Of a stretch of DNA of 64,000 bases, positions 24,235-36,200 are shown piece by piece. How positions within the stretch are numbered: position 1 is the stretch's first letter; each line of letters opens with the position of its first letter. Source of the stretch: Nemopilema nomurai. Lineage: Eukaryota; Cnidaria; Scyphozoa; Rhizostomeae; Rhizostomatidae. The stretch is taken from contig ML133502.1 in NCBI GenBank assembly GCA_003864495.1, positions 1,488,001-1,552,000 of the forward strand. Reading direction: 5' to 3'. The position numbers were made by a program, and so were the translations under genes. The notes beneath the pieces were generated by a model. It made no database searches and was not told where the DNA came from. It was given only the letters and a program-made list of their open reading frames with translations.

Positions 24235-25821
24235 ATGTGAAGGGGCATCTCGTGGACATGGTTCCCCACACATTCACCCAAGCCGGCAGAGTGTTTTTGT
24301 TCAATCTGACGCTGCTTGTCGAAAACGGCTCCTCCGTCAACCAGGATTTGTATTCGAGTTCGGCTGTCGTCGGCGTCTTTTCTGGCGACCGAGATTACGG
24401 TGGCTTTGGAATGACTATTGCTTTTATGGACACCGATGGGGATCTAATGGACGATTTCATAATTGGGGCACCTTTCAGGACGGAGGATTTGACGGAGGAA
24501 CTCGTCGGAGGTACGTCTGCAAAATACCCTCTTAACGATTAATCAGTAGCTATCATGGCCCGGGGATAATAGTCGTTCCAACTCCAACAGAAACTCTTTT
24601 GACTTTGCTTTTCAATTTTGTGTCTTGTGTCTTTCAATTAGAGCAAAGTTCAAATTAAGTAAACTCAAGAAAGAAATAGTTCGTCTCTTCCCTTGGGCTC
24701 TTCTTAAATTTAAGTGTAAAGTGGCGGTGATTGGTCATTTGCAGCCAATCATACACTCTTCTTACCACCCTCTAGTGCCTTCGATCCGCAACTGGCTATT
24801 TATTGTCAGCTTTTGTTAATTTTCCGACGTTTGCATACTCTGAGGAGTGTCGGATGAAAAAGTATATTTAGTATGCAAAACTAGTTCCGCTATTTCTAGT
24901 TATTGTTCAGTTTCAATTGGAAACTTTTCTGTTTTTCTTGTTTTACTTATGATGATTCGTTGCCTCAAACTTGCTTTGAATTCTACGATTTTCGGCGACT
25001 CCTTGTTCACCGCCATTATGGTTTATGAATCTCTTTTAGCTGAAAGTGGTGCCGTGTACATTTTCAAGGGTGGAGCCTCCTTCCCAACCGGAGATGCCAC
25101 TGGAAATTGTGCCTCCATAGCGGTTCAACCCTGTCCGCAGTCAAAAGTTCGTTTTTTCTTCATCCCCAACAAATGCTATGCAAATTTTCTTCATTCGTAC
25201 TTTTTATTATCATGTTTAAGTTATTCACTAAATAAGAAAAATTTAAAAAAGTGTTGTTATGTGCATAAACAAATTCCTTTCCTATTCTAGGCATCAATAG
25301 CCTTCAGTGGACAAGAGGTTCCGTTTTCCAATTCTTTTATCTAAGAAAATTTGCAAAATTTTTAATGTAGTTTTCTTAGCTTGATATTTGTTGTCTAAAT
25401 GGAAAGCGTTTTCGATTTACCATTATATACAATCTTTTGCAAACCTTTAGCTTCATCGTCATTTCATTATCCAATGATTTTCGCAACGAGGCAATAAACA
25501 GCATTTCGAAGATATTGAGTCCAAGTTGTTTGAATATAAGTAAAAAGATTTCTATGAAATTTTTTAAGTCACTGTGGTGTTATGTTCCTTATTTCTCGCC
25601 GTTTCTTTGTACCTTTGTTTTTATCCACGCTTTCCATTAAAGAAGGTTTTTTTCAAAAAATCTAATTTATTCTTTTTGTTTTTCAGTATACTGCTAGATT
25701 TGGTTCCGCCTTTGCAGTCGGCAAGCTACCATTGATGTTCGTCTCCTCACCCCGCAGCAGTGTTTATAATTTTCACGCCGGACGCATCGATATTCTAAAA
25801 CTTCCCCAGAATTCAACATAG
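24235..25821 (+). pseudogene. Orphan 3' fragment of GPLD1 (exons 8-11 only)
   Basis: Exons 24235-24510, 25040-25146, 25291-25317 and 25687-25821 duplicate GPLD1 exons 8-11, including the 27-nt microexon, and are identical to them by eye. Exons 1-7, which hold the signal peptide, the whole catalytic domain and the first propeller blades, are absent. Satellite DNA lies upstream instead. With no start codon context or promoter, it should not make an enzyme. It could serve as an alternative set of 3' exons if transcription reads through from GPLD1 and the first FBXL18. Gene finders may wrongly call a small protein here (open frame 24186-24542). Confidence 0.85.
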
Positions 25822-27246
25822 TCTTACAAGTTTGTAAAATAGATGTCTCACACATTCATAAAATAGACATCTCACACTTTGCACGTTCATAAATAAATCT
25901 TTTAATATATATGCGTATTCTATTCAGATCCTTTGAATTCTCCTTGCGTGGTAAATATGGACATATAAAATACATCCAATTTGTTCTTCGTTTTGCTCGC
26001 TTGAAGTAAGGCAATTCGTTTTCTTGGCTTTATAACTTGGTTTCTTCAAATTGACGTTATGAAGAATCTTTTTTCTGCATATTTTGTCATTGAGTTGTGA
26101 AATGACTTTTCAAAATGTGTAGGAAGTAGATATTCGCATATGACCAATTCATACCAGCAAGCGATTTTGTATGGAGAAAAGTATTTACTAATCAACAGCT
26201 AATGAATCCCATAATGTCGCGTACAATTTGGATATCGTTGTTCATGTCGTAATAGATTTTTTAAATGTGACCTTTTTGATAATTTACACAAGATTGATAT
26301 CAGAATTTTTTACATGCATCTTTATTAAATCGGAAATTACTGGTTTATTTTAACTACATTTTTGAAGCGTAAATCAACAAATGGTTCTGATAAGTTAAGT
26401 AAATAAACATGATGTTCATTTCATGCCTTGCGTATTAATCATTTCAGCTTTGTATTTGCTAGATTTTTTTCGATTATAAGGGAAGTTGGGGGTCGGGGAA
26501 AGTGAGGGCCAAATTTTCCAAAGAGTAGTGTGTAGCTTAATGAACCCCCAAAGCCTTATCCTTGGCATCAACAAACAATTTTATGAAAATATTTTATTAT
26601 GTTGATCTGCTATCTGTGCTTCGAATTTTTTAAACTGATTTGTCTATTCTCCTGAAACTTGTTCTGTCTTCAGGCCCACCAGTACCCTGGGTACCAGACC
26701 CCCTACGTATGTATCAAGGAATGTAATGACAATCGTAATTACGAACTAATATGTTTTTTTGACTGCCGATTGGGCAGACATCATATGAGTCGTTTTAAAT
26801 TCAATGAAGATCTAATTCAAGCGAATTTATAACAAATTAGCATCTGAAAATTTATAATTTTTACTGTATATTTTCCAACGGGTGGACTTTAGCTCCCCTG
26901 GCGCCTCCAATTTTGAATACCCAAACTCCTAGAGAAGACGACCTTGCTCACATTAAAATTAGCACTGACCTCTACTTTAGATCTTCGACATTTTTGTCTT
27001 ATATTTTTTAAATCGATAGGTATAAAACAGGAATCAATCAGGAATGGTTGTCGGTGTTGGTCAACAAAAATGGTAGGCGCCAACACCTGCAATGATCGAA
27101 TGTGTTTCAGCGCTTTCCATAACGAGGCTGTTTCAAAAGTGCGGCTGAATGACACAGTTTTTATTCTAGTATTTTTGTTGCTCCGCATCCTGTAAGCTAG
27201 GCTGCTGGCAAGAAAATTTTTTAGTAAGAAGCAAGAATGAGTGGAG
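25822..27246. other. Intergenic region, duplicate of 14004-15425
   Basis: It holds the duplicated AATAAA at 25892-25897 and no supported gene. The first differences between the two duplicates appear here near 26480, with further substitutions and a few 1-3 base indels up to the FBXL18 copy 2 start. Confidence 0.6.
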
Positions 27247-30200
27247 ATGGACGGACTATTTCCCGTATGTTTACAATCGGTTTCTGATGAAATTTTGCTG
27301 CAAATATTTCGATTGCTGCCTATTGAAGATATCCTGAAAGTTACTTCTGTGAGCAAGCGATTCAAATGTGTTGCAGAGGATCCTTCCCTTCACAGGTGAG
27401 ACATGTAGAACTCAGCGCTTAAAAACTGTTCTCCAGTGCAGCATTCAGTATTATATTATTTACTGTAAGAATTGTATGAAAGTGTGAGTCATTCCGCCAC
27501 TGTTCTAAGTGATTTCTTATCATTTTCCTCACGAAGAATGTATCTGCTGTTAGAAGGGCCACATGATATTTTACGCCAAAATGTGAGCTTTGAAGATGAA
27601 TCTCGAAAAAATTGGCTCACGGCCTGAATAACAGAGGAACATATTATTGAGCCTTGTGAGCTCAAGTGAAGCCCTAACCTCCTGCAAAACTTTACAGTTC
27701 TAGTCATTACGATTTAGGATGTAATAGTTGCACATACAGCTTTATGCTCTTTAGTTTGGGGCACATTGTTGATATAAGTAGAAAGATTATATAAATATAT
27801 ATATCAAACATTGGGATTTTCGATAGCCCTTTGTAATATGCTTATTGTGCCCCATTAGGAAGATATGCCAATCTGTACCTTGGAGAATATCTAATTTCTG
27901 TCAAATGAGCAGCCTCCTTTTGAGTATTTCTAATCAAATTATAACATTTATCATATTCAGTAGAATGTTAAACTTCATTGGAACAAAACTACATCTAAAT
28001 TCACCCTAGAAATGTGTCTCTTGCCACCTGCTTTTGATCAACTACTGTTCACCCAGCTTCTGTATGTACGCCAATTAGACACTGTTTAGTTCACTTATAT
28101 TCACATCTCAAGAGTCTACTAATGGCTAAAACATAGATTAGCAGCTAGATATCAATCTATGCATCAAATTAGTAATGTTCTAAAGATGGTGTGATTAGAT
28201 TTTCTGATAGTTACATTCAGGCTCCAATTCATATGCCATTATGGCATTTTTGAGTGCTATTTTGAAGTCTTATGAAGTATTTTCTTGTTGTTAATTGTTA
28301 AATCAGTCATAGATTTCTTTTGCTCTTTTAGGAGTGTGGACTTTGGCAGAACTGGGGAGAACCTGTTCATATCAAAAACAATTTTGCAGGCATATGCAAA
28401 TAAGCATGCAATGCATTTGAGAGCACTGGTTTTGGTTGACTGCTACTGGATTCCACCCAGTCAGATGGCAAAAGTTCTATATCCATGCAAGAATCTAGAG
28501 GAATTGAATTTAATTGGCTGTGAAATCAGCCTGTCAGCCTTATGTACAATTTTTCAGAGGAATCCAAACTTAAGTAGGCTTGGTTGGTCTGTTCCTCAAA
28601 AAGAACTGTGCAAAGAATTCTGTGGGCCAGATCAACTGCCAAATAATGTTCATCAGCAGCTTTGTGAAGCATTTGGAAGACTGTCAAGCCTTAAGCTACG
28701 CTTTCACAAGTTCATTCATTTTGAAACAATTGCTGGGTTGTTTCCAAAGAGCATGATGTTATCTGAGCTTCTCTTGGAGTACAAGGGACAAAAAGCCACT
28801 TCTTTTATCCATGATGGCTCAGACTACAGTATTTTGATAAAATCAGAATGCCCATTTCCAGTGTATTACTCAAACAATTTACATTTCAATAATATTTCTT
28901 TGCATTTCAATTTAAATGTAATAAATTTTACAACAAATGTTGCATTAAATGCTGCAAAAACTGACCAGTTAACTTGTCTGTTGGCACCGGGAAGCTTGAA
29001 TATTCTTTGTTGGAATCAAATTGTCCCAATGTACAAGACTCCCAAAATATTGATGGTGGACTTCAGCTCAACATGTTTGACTGCAGAGAAGATGAATTGG
29101 CTTGGCAAGCTCAACAGCTTGACTCACTTGAACCTTCAGCATGTGCAGCACTTCAAGGCCAACCTTATGAAAGCCATCGCCACCAACTGCCCAAATCTGC
29201 TTTCATTGAATCTGAATAGCTGTGTGGACTGGGTGGATGAGGTGATTAATTTTCTCTTTTGTTTAAGTAGTTGTTTTGCCTGTATCAACTCTGCAAAAAG
29301 TCAGATCAAAACATATATCTGCATTTTGAATATTAATGAACAGTTTCTTATTTCCTTGGGATTTATTTACCCAGAAGTGACTCTTAGTTGAGTTAATTGG
29401 CTCTAGTTTAACTGTGATGTGAGTTTAATTTCTTAGCTACAAAAATGACTCTGCTTGCATGTTAACTAGTATGTTTTATTGTGTTGATAAAAGGTTTGGT
29501 TGAAATGTATTTTGTTTTCCGTCTTCGTTTTCAAGGATCTTTGCGCACTGAAGATGATCTGTTCATCATGCTTGAAGCTGCAACACTTAAATGTCGGTCG
29601 AATATGTTGTCACTCCGATACCACGAAGGAAGGAAGTTTAATTTGCAAAATAATTGCTGAAATGAAACAGCTGCGTTGTCTTTCGATTGCACCCTGTTGT
29701 CTTGTCAAAGCAGTTGATGGACAACTGTCCACCACCTTCGATGGACTTCTTAAAAAGAACATACCCAGGAGAAGTAGCATAGCGGGTGAACCGGACAGTT
29801 CATTGGCGTCAGAAACCGCGGCAGAATCAGCATCGAACTCGTTGACTAACGACTCTGGATACGTAACGCGCCGGGTGACCCACCAGAAAGAGCTCAACCA
29901 AAGGGTTTTGCAAGGTGGCAGTGGCGTGGATGACTTAACAAAGGGCCTAAGTCACATCGAGGAAGCAGAGTTCATTAGCGTTGGCTATTCCTCAGTCTTC
30001 AGTATTCCAGATAATGCAGCCGTGCCTTCGTTTGTTTGGTAATATGCTTTTGTAGTGGGATGCATCTTTACTGTCATTGACGAGCCGTTCCCTTTCTTTA
30101 TGCTTGAGAAGCTGTCATCAAGTTTAGCGGATTTAATTTTTGGCTTGATCTCATGAAATACCAATATGTATGCAGAGTATATACCAAATCTATCCTCAGG

Positions 30201-33200
30201 TTTTTTAAGGCTGTTATTTATGAATTTCGTTCCTTATAGGCCTAGCTCACATTTGTTTTTGATACCGACGAGCTACGTTGAATCTGCCTTTCATTTTCCA
30301 TATTTTAATGGTTTTACCAGATTTTCTTGGGAGTTTTGCTCGCATGAATGCTGTTTCTACCAACTGAAAATTTTTCGTATTGCAGTACTCTAAGATAAGA
30401 CCCCATTTCGTATTGCAGTACTTAAATAAAAAGACAATTTTTCAGTTAATGTGCACTCTTTCAGCTTTTTACTATTGAGACATCGTTTTGTAGCGCACTA
30501 TCAAGGAACATTCTGGATGCAGCACTTCTTCCCTTGAGAAATTGGACAAAGCTGAGAAAACTCACCCTTGCTGGTAATATTAATAATTTTATGTGTTTCG
30601 CCTCTGACTACAAGTTATGATATGCGTTGTCAATGAAAGCACTTTACTTGCTAATGATTATTTGCAGGTAACAAATCACAATTTCTCTCCTCGTTGGAAT
30701 ATCGAAATATTAAGCATGTTATCATCATGTTCATTTTCCTTTCTCAACAGAAGTTAGTCCGATTTATCCTATTTAGTTCAGGTAAGGCATTCCGCCCCCT
30801 GTTGATGACGTCATTTTTAGACTTTCACGAGAATTCTCCGGATTTAGGCCTCCACGGACTTGGTTCGTTTTCCTCGCTGATTGAAATTACCAAGCACTGT
30901 CAGGAGTTGGAGAATCTTTCGCTGGCCAACATCGGTCTGCCTGGGAATTCCTTCGCACTTTCTTCGCTACCTCAGGCGCTAACCAACTGTAGAAGCCTCA
31001 AAAAGCTAAGGTAAAGTTTCTCATTCTCAATCGACCTTTCATTGTCAATAAGTTCTGTTTTGTGTTCGTTGCCATAGATTCATTGATGGCTTTCTTGACG
31101 TGTTTCATTTTTTTGATGTGTTTGATTTTGATTTTCGTTTTTGACTTACAGAATATGACATTTTCATAACGAAAGCGAGTACTTGTTTTTGTGTGAATAA
31201 TGTTGCATACTTTTGCATACTTTTGCACATTTTCATAAGAGTATGCAATTTTCAAAATGACCAAAAGCTGACGATATGAACAGCCAGTTGTGAATCGAAA
31301 ACCACGTGACAGGCGTAAAAGGCGTGATTGGCTGTGTTTGGTTGACTGGCCAATCAGCGTCCACTTCACACCTCCCTTTAGAAGAGTCCAAGAGAAAAGC
31401 CGAACTGTTTACATAGAAGGGGGTTTTGTATAGAAACGTAGATAGAACCCAAAACGTCTAGATATAAAGACTTTCTGGTACCCCAACAATATGAAATTTT
31501 CGTCATTTTACGGTATGGGGGCAAACTTGATTGTCTAAAGGATGTTGTTTCTGATGCTCCTGGAAAAATACCTTATATCCTCTACTCTTATCGTTATGCC
31601 GTTATTTGCATATACCAAGCATGACTTCAGTAATAAAATTCATACACAACTAAACTTTCTTCTAGAAGGAATGACGTTATTTTGGATGAAGGAAAATATG
31701 ACCTTGTAAGCCACGTTGGTTCACAGTTGAGAAGAAAAAAGTCGTGGCTTTCTCGATTTTGTTTTCAAATTATAGAGCAACATTCAATTCGAGGCAGTTT
31801 TTAATTTTGCCTGTTTTGGTTCAACTTTGTTCAGCAACATTAAACATGTCAATCTGCAAGGCATTGACAACATACGTCTTTTTCATTGATTCTTGCAATC
31901 TGTTCTTTTTTAGATTGGATCAACCACATTATAACCAGACAGAAAAACTAATGGCTTCGTTGCAAAAATGCAGCTACATTGAAAGCATATTTATTTCATG
32001 CAAGACTGGAAAAATACCCAAAGATATTGATCCATATATTCACCTGTTTGATACGGTAGGTATTTTCGCTTCACGATTCTCCACTGTATATTGTTTTGCA
32101 AGCAAACTCTATCTAACCTTATTGTCCGTCCATGCTGCATTTCTTGATAAGAATGTTCCTTTTATCAATTTTCTAGTAGTTACTCTTATAGATGTCGTTT
32201 GATTGCCTGTATTGTATTGTATTTTACTGTAATGTCTGTTAAATTTGCAATAAATTATCTTACGACTTTCTATTGCCTTTCTTTGTTGATGGATTATTTT
32301 GAGTAGCGTGTACAGTGTCATAATGCATTGGTCAAATATTCCTCATCATATTCTTTCTGTTTTTCCTTAGTGCAAAAGACTTTGTGTTTTTCAATTAATC
32401 TCTGGTTCCCCTGTTGGTCACTGTAAGCATCTTGCAACAGAGCTTCTGAAAAGGTTAGCTATCTCTGGTTTCCCTGTTGTTCATTGTATCAAGCATCTTC
32501 AAGTAGAGCGTAGAGATGTTCTCTTAGCTAAGAATAATTGAATACATTCTGTAGAGTTCGTTGGGCGCCATCAAAAGTTTTTGTTCCTTGAGTGAGCTCA
32601 TTTTCATGTTTCTAGGAAAATCAGAAAGTTTTATTATGTGGGAGAACTTTTCATGAGCGCCGCATGTTTTCGGCAAGATTAATCATTAGCATTCGTTTCT
32701 ATATTGTTGTGGTTTTCATAATTCATTTTGATTTGTCATCCATATCAATACTTTTTTTAATCACATATTCTTAATCCTTTTCTTAGATATCATAAGCTTC
32801 GCCCGCCACTTTCGATTGCAATTCTTCATTTTAATCAGTCACTAACTGGACATGGCCTACAAGGTATTCCATTTGCGCATTTAAAAACATTGACGTGTTT
32901 TGAATCAAAGGTTGCACAATGAGTACAGTACCTATTCTTGTATAAATTAATTTGTATATTTTGTTAATGTAAGAGATGATAATCAAACTTTATACCAAAT
33001 CTTTTTCTTCCAACAATATCCTCTAAATTTACGGATGCATTTGGTATTAAAAAAACTCCGACCTTCCATTTTATCGTCCAGATCAGAAATCATTTGATAA
33101 TTGAATTGCTTCTTCTACAGACCATTACGACCAAGAATCTTTCATGAAGATTCCAACCAAACCTCTATTTTCAATGAATCATTTTCTTCGAAGCATCTCC

Positions 33201-33209
33201 TTGATATAG
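27247..33209 (+). CDS. FBXL18: F-box/LRR protein 18 orthologue, copy 2, 9 exons
   Basis: Complete second copy. Exons: 27247-27395, 28332-29241, 29536-30038, 30494-30573, 30782-31010, 31914-32055, 32371-32453, 32787-32863, 33121-33209. Every splice site and phase seen in copy 1 is kept and there is no premature stop. By eye I count nine synonymous differences (for example GAG/GAA, CCG/CCA and ACA/ACT in exon 2, TTG-AAC/TTA-AAT in exon 3) and one amino-acid change, Lys to Asn in the last exon (MKHF to MNHF). Domain layout is as for copy 1: F-box in exon 1, leucine-rich repeats after it. The promoter region is duplicated too, so it may be expressed. It could also be the other allele placed in tandem by assembly. 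Confidence 0.85.
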
Positions 33210-33238
33210 GAAATAATGCTCAACTATTATCAGTAATT

Positions 33239-36200
33239 GATGAATGATTTTATTCATGAAACGCAATCTTTGCGACCGAAAGGAGTAAAATAACCTAGAA
33301 AACATGTGCGAGTTAATTTCCAGTGAGATCTGGACCTTGTTTTTTGGACATTGGTGACCGTCAATTTTCCGATCAAAAACCAAAGCTATAGCCTTGCCAA
33401 AACGGCGATTCTTTGCATGAAAAATATTATTTATGAAAAACGTTCTTTACGACCTAAATGAGTAAAATACACCTAGGAAACCTGTGTGAGTTGATTTCCA
33501 GTGAGATCTGGACCTTGTTTTTTGGACATTGGTGACCGTCGTTTTTCCGATCAAAAACCAAGGCTATAGCCTTGCCAAAACGGCGATTTTTTGCATGAAA
33601 AATGTTATGAACGAAAAACATTCTTTGTGACCTAAATGTGTAAAATACACCTATAAAACATGTGTGAGTTAATTTCCAGTGAGATCTGGACCTTGTTTTT
33701 TGGACATTGGAGACCGTCGTGCTTCCGATCAAAAACCAAGGCTATAGCCTTGCCAAATCGGGGATTTTTTGCATGAAAATTTTATGAATGAAAAACGTTC
33801 TTTATAACCTAAATTAGTAAAATACACCTAGAAAACATATGTGAGTTAATTTTCAGCGAGATCTGGACCTTGTTTTTTGGACATTGGTGACCGTCGTGCT
33901 TCCGATCAAAAACCAAGGCTATAACCTTGCCAAAACGGCGATTCTTTGCATGAAAAATATTATTTTTCAAAAACGTTCTTTACGACCTAAATGAGTAAAA
34001 TACACCTAGGAAGTCTGTGTGAGTTGATTTCCAGTGAGATCTGGACCTTGTTTTTTGGACATTGGTGACTGTCGTTTTTCCGATCAAAAACCAAGGCTAT
34101 AGTCTTGCCAAAACGGCGATTTTTTGCATGAAAATGTTATTGATGAAAAACGTTCTTTACGACCTAAATGAGTAAAATACACCTAGGAAACCTGTGTGAG
34201 TTGATTTCCAGTGAGATCTGGACCTTGTTTTTTGGACATTGGTGACCGTCGTGTTTCCGATCAAAAAGCAAGGCTATAACCTTGCCAAAACGGCGATTCT
34301 TTGCATGAAAAATATTATTTTTAAAAAACGTTCTTTACGACCTAAATGAGTAAAATACACCTAGGAAGTCTGTGTGAGTTGATTTCCAGTGAGATCTGGA
34401 CCTTGTTTTTTGGACATTGGTGACTGTCGTTTTTCCGATCAAAAACCAAGGCTATAGTCTTGCCAAAACGGCGATTTTTTGCATGAAAATGTTATTGATG
34501 AAAAACGTTCTTTACGACCTAAATTGAGTAAAATACACCTAGGAAACCTGTGTGAGTTGATTTCCAGTGAGATCTGGACCTTGTTTTTTGGACATTGGTG
34601 ACCGTCGTGTTTCCGATCAAAAAAACAAGGCTATAGCCTTGCTAAAACGGCGTTTTTGCGAAAAATATTGCATGATATTATTTGAAAAACGTTCTTTACG
34701 ACCTAAATGAGTAAAATACACCTAGGAAACCTGTGGAGTTGATTTCCAGTGAGATCTGGACCTTGTTTTTTGGACATTGGTGACCGTCGTTTTCCGATTC
34801 AAAAACCAAGGCTATAGTCTTGCCAAAACGGCGATTTTTTTGCATGAAAATGTTATTGATGAAAAACGTTCTTTACGACCTAAATGAGTAAAATACACCT
34901 AGGAAACCTGTGTGAGTTGATTTCCAGTGAGATCTGGACCTTGTTTTTTGGACATTGGTGACCGTCGTTTTCCGATCAAAAACCAAGGCTATACCTTGCC
35001 AAAACGGCGTTTTTGCATGAAAAATATTATTTTTAAAAAACGTTCTTTACGACCTAAATGAGTAAAATACACCTAGGAACCTGTGTGAGTTGATTTCCAG
35101 TGAGATCTGGACCTTGTTTTTTGGACATTGGTGACCGTCGTTTTTCCGATCAAAAACCAAGGCTATAGCCTTGCCAAAACGGCGATTTTTTGCATGAAAA
35201 TTTTATGAATGAAAAACGTTCTTTACGACCTAAATGAGTAAAATACACCTAGGAAACCTGTGTGAGTTGATTTCCAGTGAGATCTGGACCTTGTTTTTTG
35301 GACATTGGTGACCGTCGTTTTTCCGATCAAAAACCAAGGCTATAGCCTTGCTAAAACGGCGAGTATTTGCATAAAAAATATTATTTATGAAAAACGTTCT
35401 TTACGACCTAAATGAGTAAAATACACCTAGGAAACCTGTGTGAGTTGATTTCCAGTGAGATCTGGACCTTGTTTTTTGGACATTGGTGACCGTCGTTTTC
35501 CGATCAAAAACCAAGGCTATAGCCTTGCCAAAACGGCGATTTTTGCATGAAAATTTATGAATGAAAAACGTTCTTTACGACCTAAATGAGTAAAATACAC
35601 CTAGGAAACCTGTGTGAGTTGATTTCCAGTGAGATCTGGACCTTGTTTTTTGGACATTGGTGACCGTCGTTTTTCCGATCAAAAACCAAGGCTATAGCCT
35701 TGCCAAAACGGCGAGTTTTTGCATAAAAAATATTATTTATGAAAAACGTTCTTTACGACCTAAATGAGTAAAATACACCTAGGAAACCTGTGTGAGTATA
35801 TTTCCAGTGAGATCTGGACCTTGTTTTTTGGACATTGGTGACCGTCGTTTTCCGATCAAAAACCAAGGCTATAGCCTTGCCAAAACGGCGATTTTTGCAT
35901 GAAAATATTATTTTAAAAACGTTCTTTACGACCTAAATGAGTAAAATACACCTAGGAAACCTGTGTGAGTTGATTTCCAGTGAGATCTGGACCTTGTTTT
36001 TTGGACATTGGTGACCGTCGTTTTCCGATCAAAAACCAAGGCTATAGCCTTGCCAAAACGGCGATTTTGCATGAAAAATATTATTTTAAAAACGTTCTTT
36101 ACGACCTAAATGAGTAAAATACACCTAGGAAACTGTGTGAGTTGATTTCCAGTGAGATCTGGACCTTGTTTTTTGGACATTGGTGACCGTCGTTTTCCGA

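Larger units (their letters stand above)
24135..33238 (+). repeat. Segmental duplication, copy 2 (unique part)
   Basis: Direct repeat of 12317-21337. I found no difference from 24135 to about 26480 (copy 1: 12317 to about 14660). Beyond that, scattered substitutions and indels appear, with divergence by eye well under 1-2 percent. Copy 2 carries about 85 bp extra near 30295-30420 and lacks 6 bp found at copy 1 19503-19512. Confidence 0.95.
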
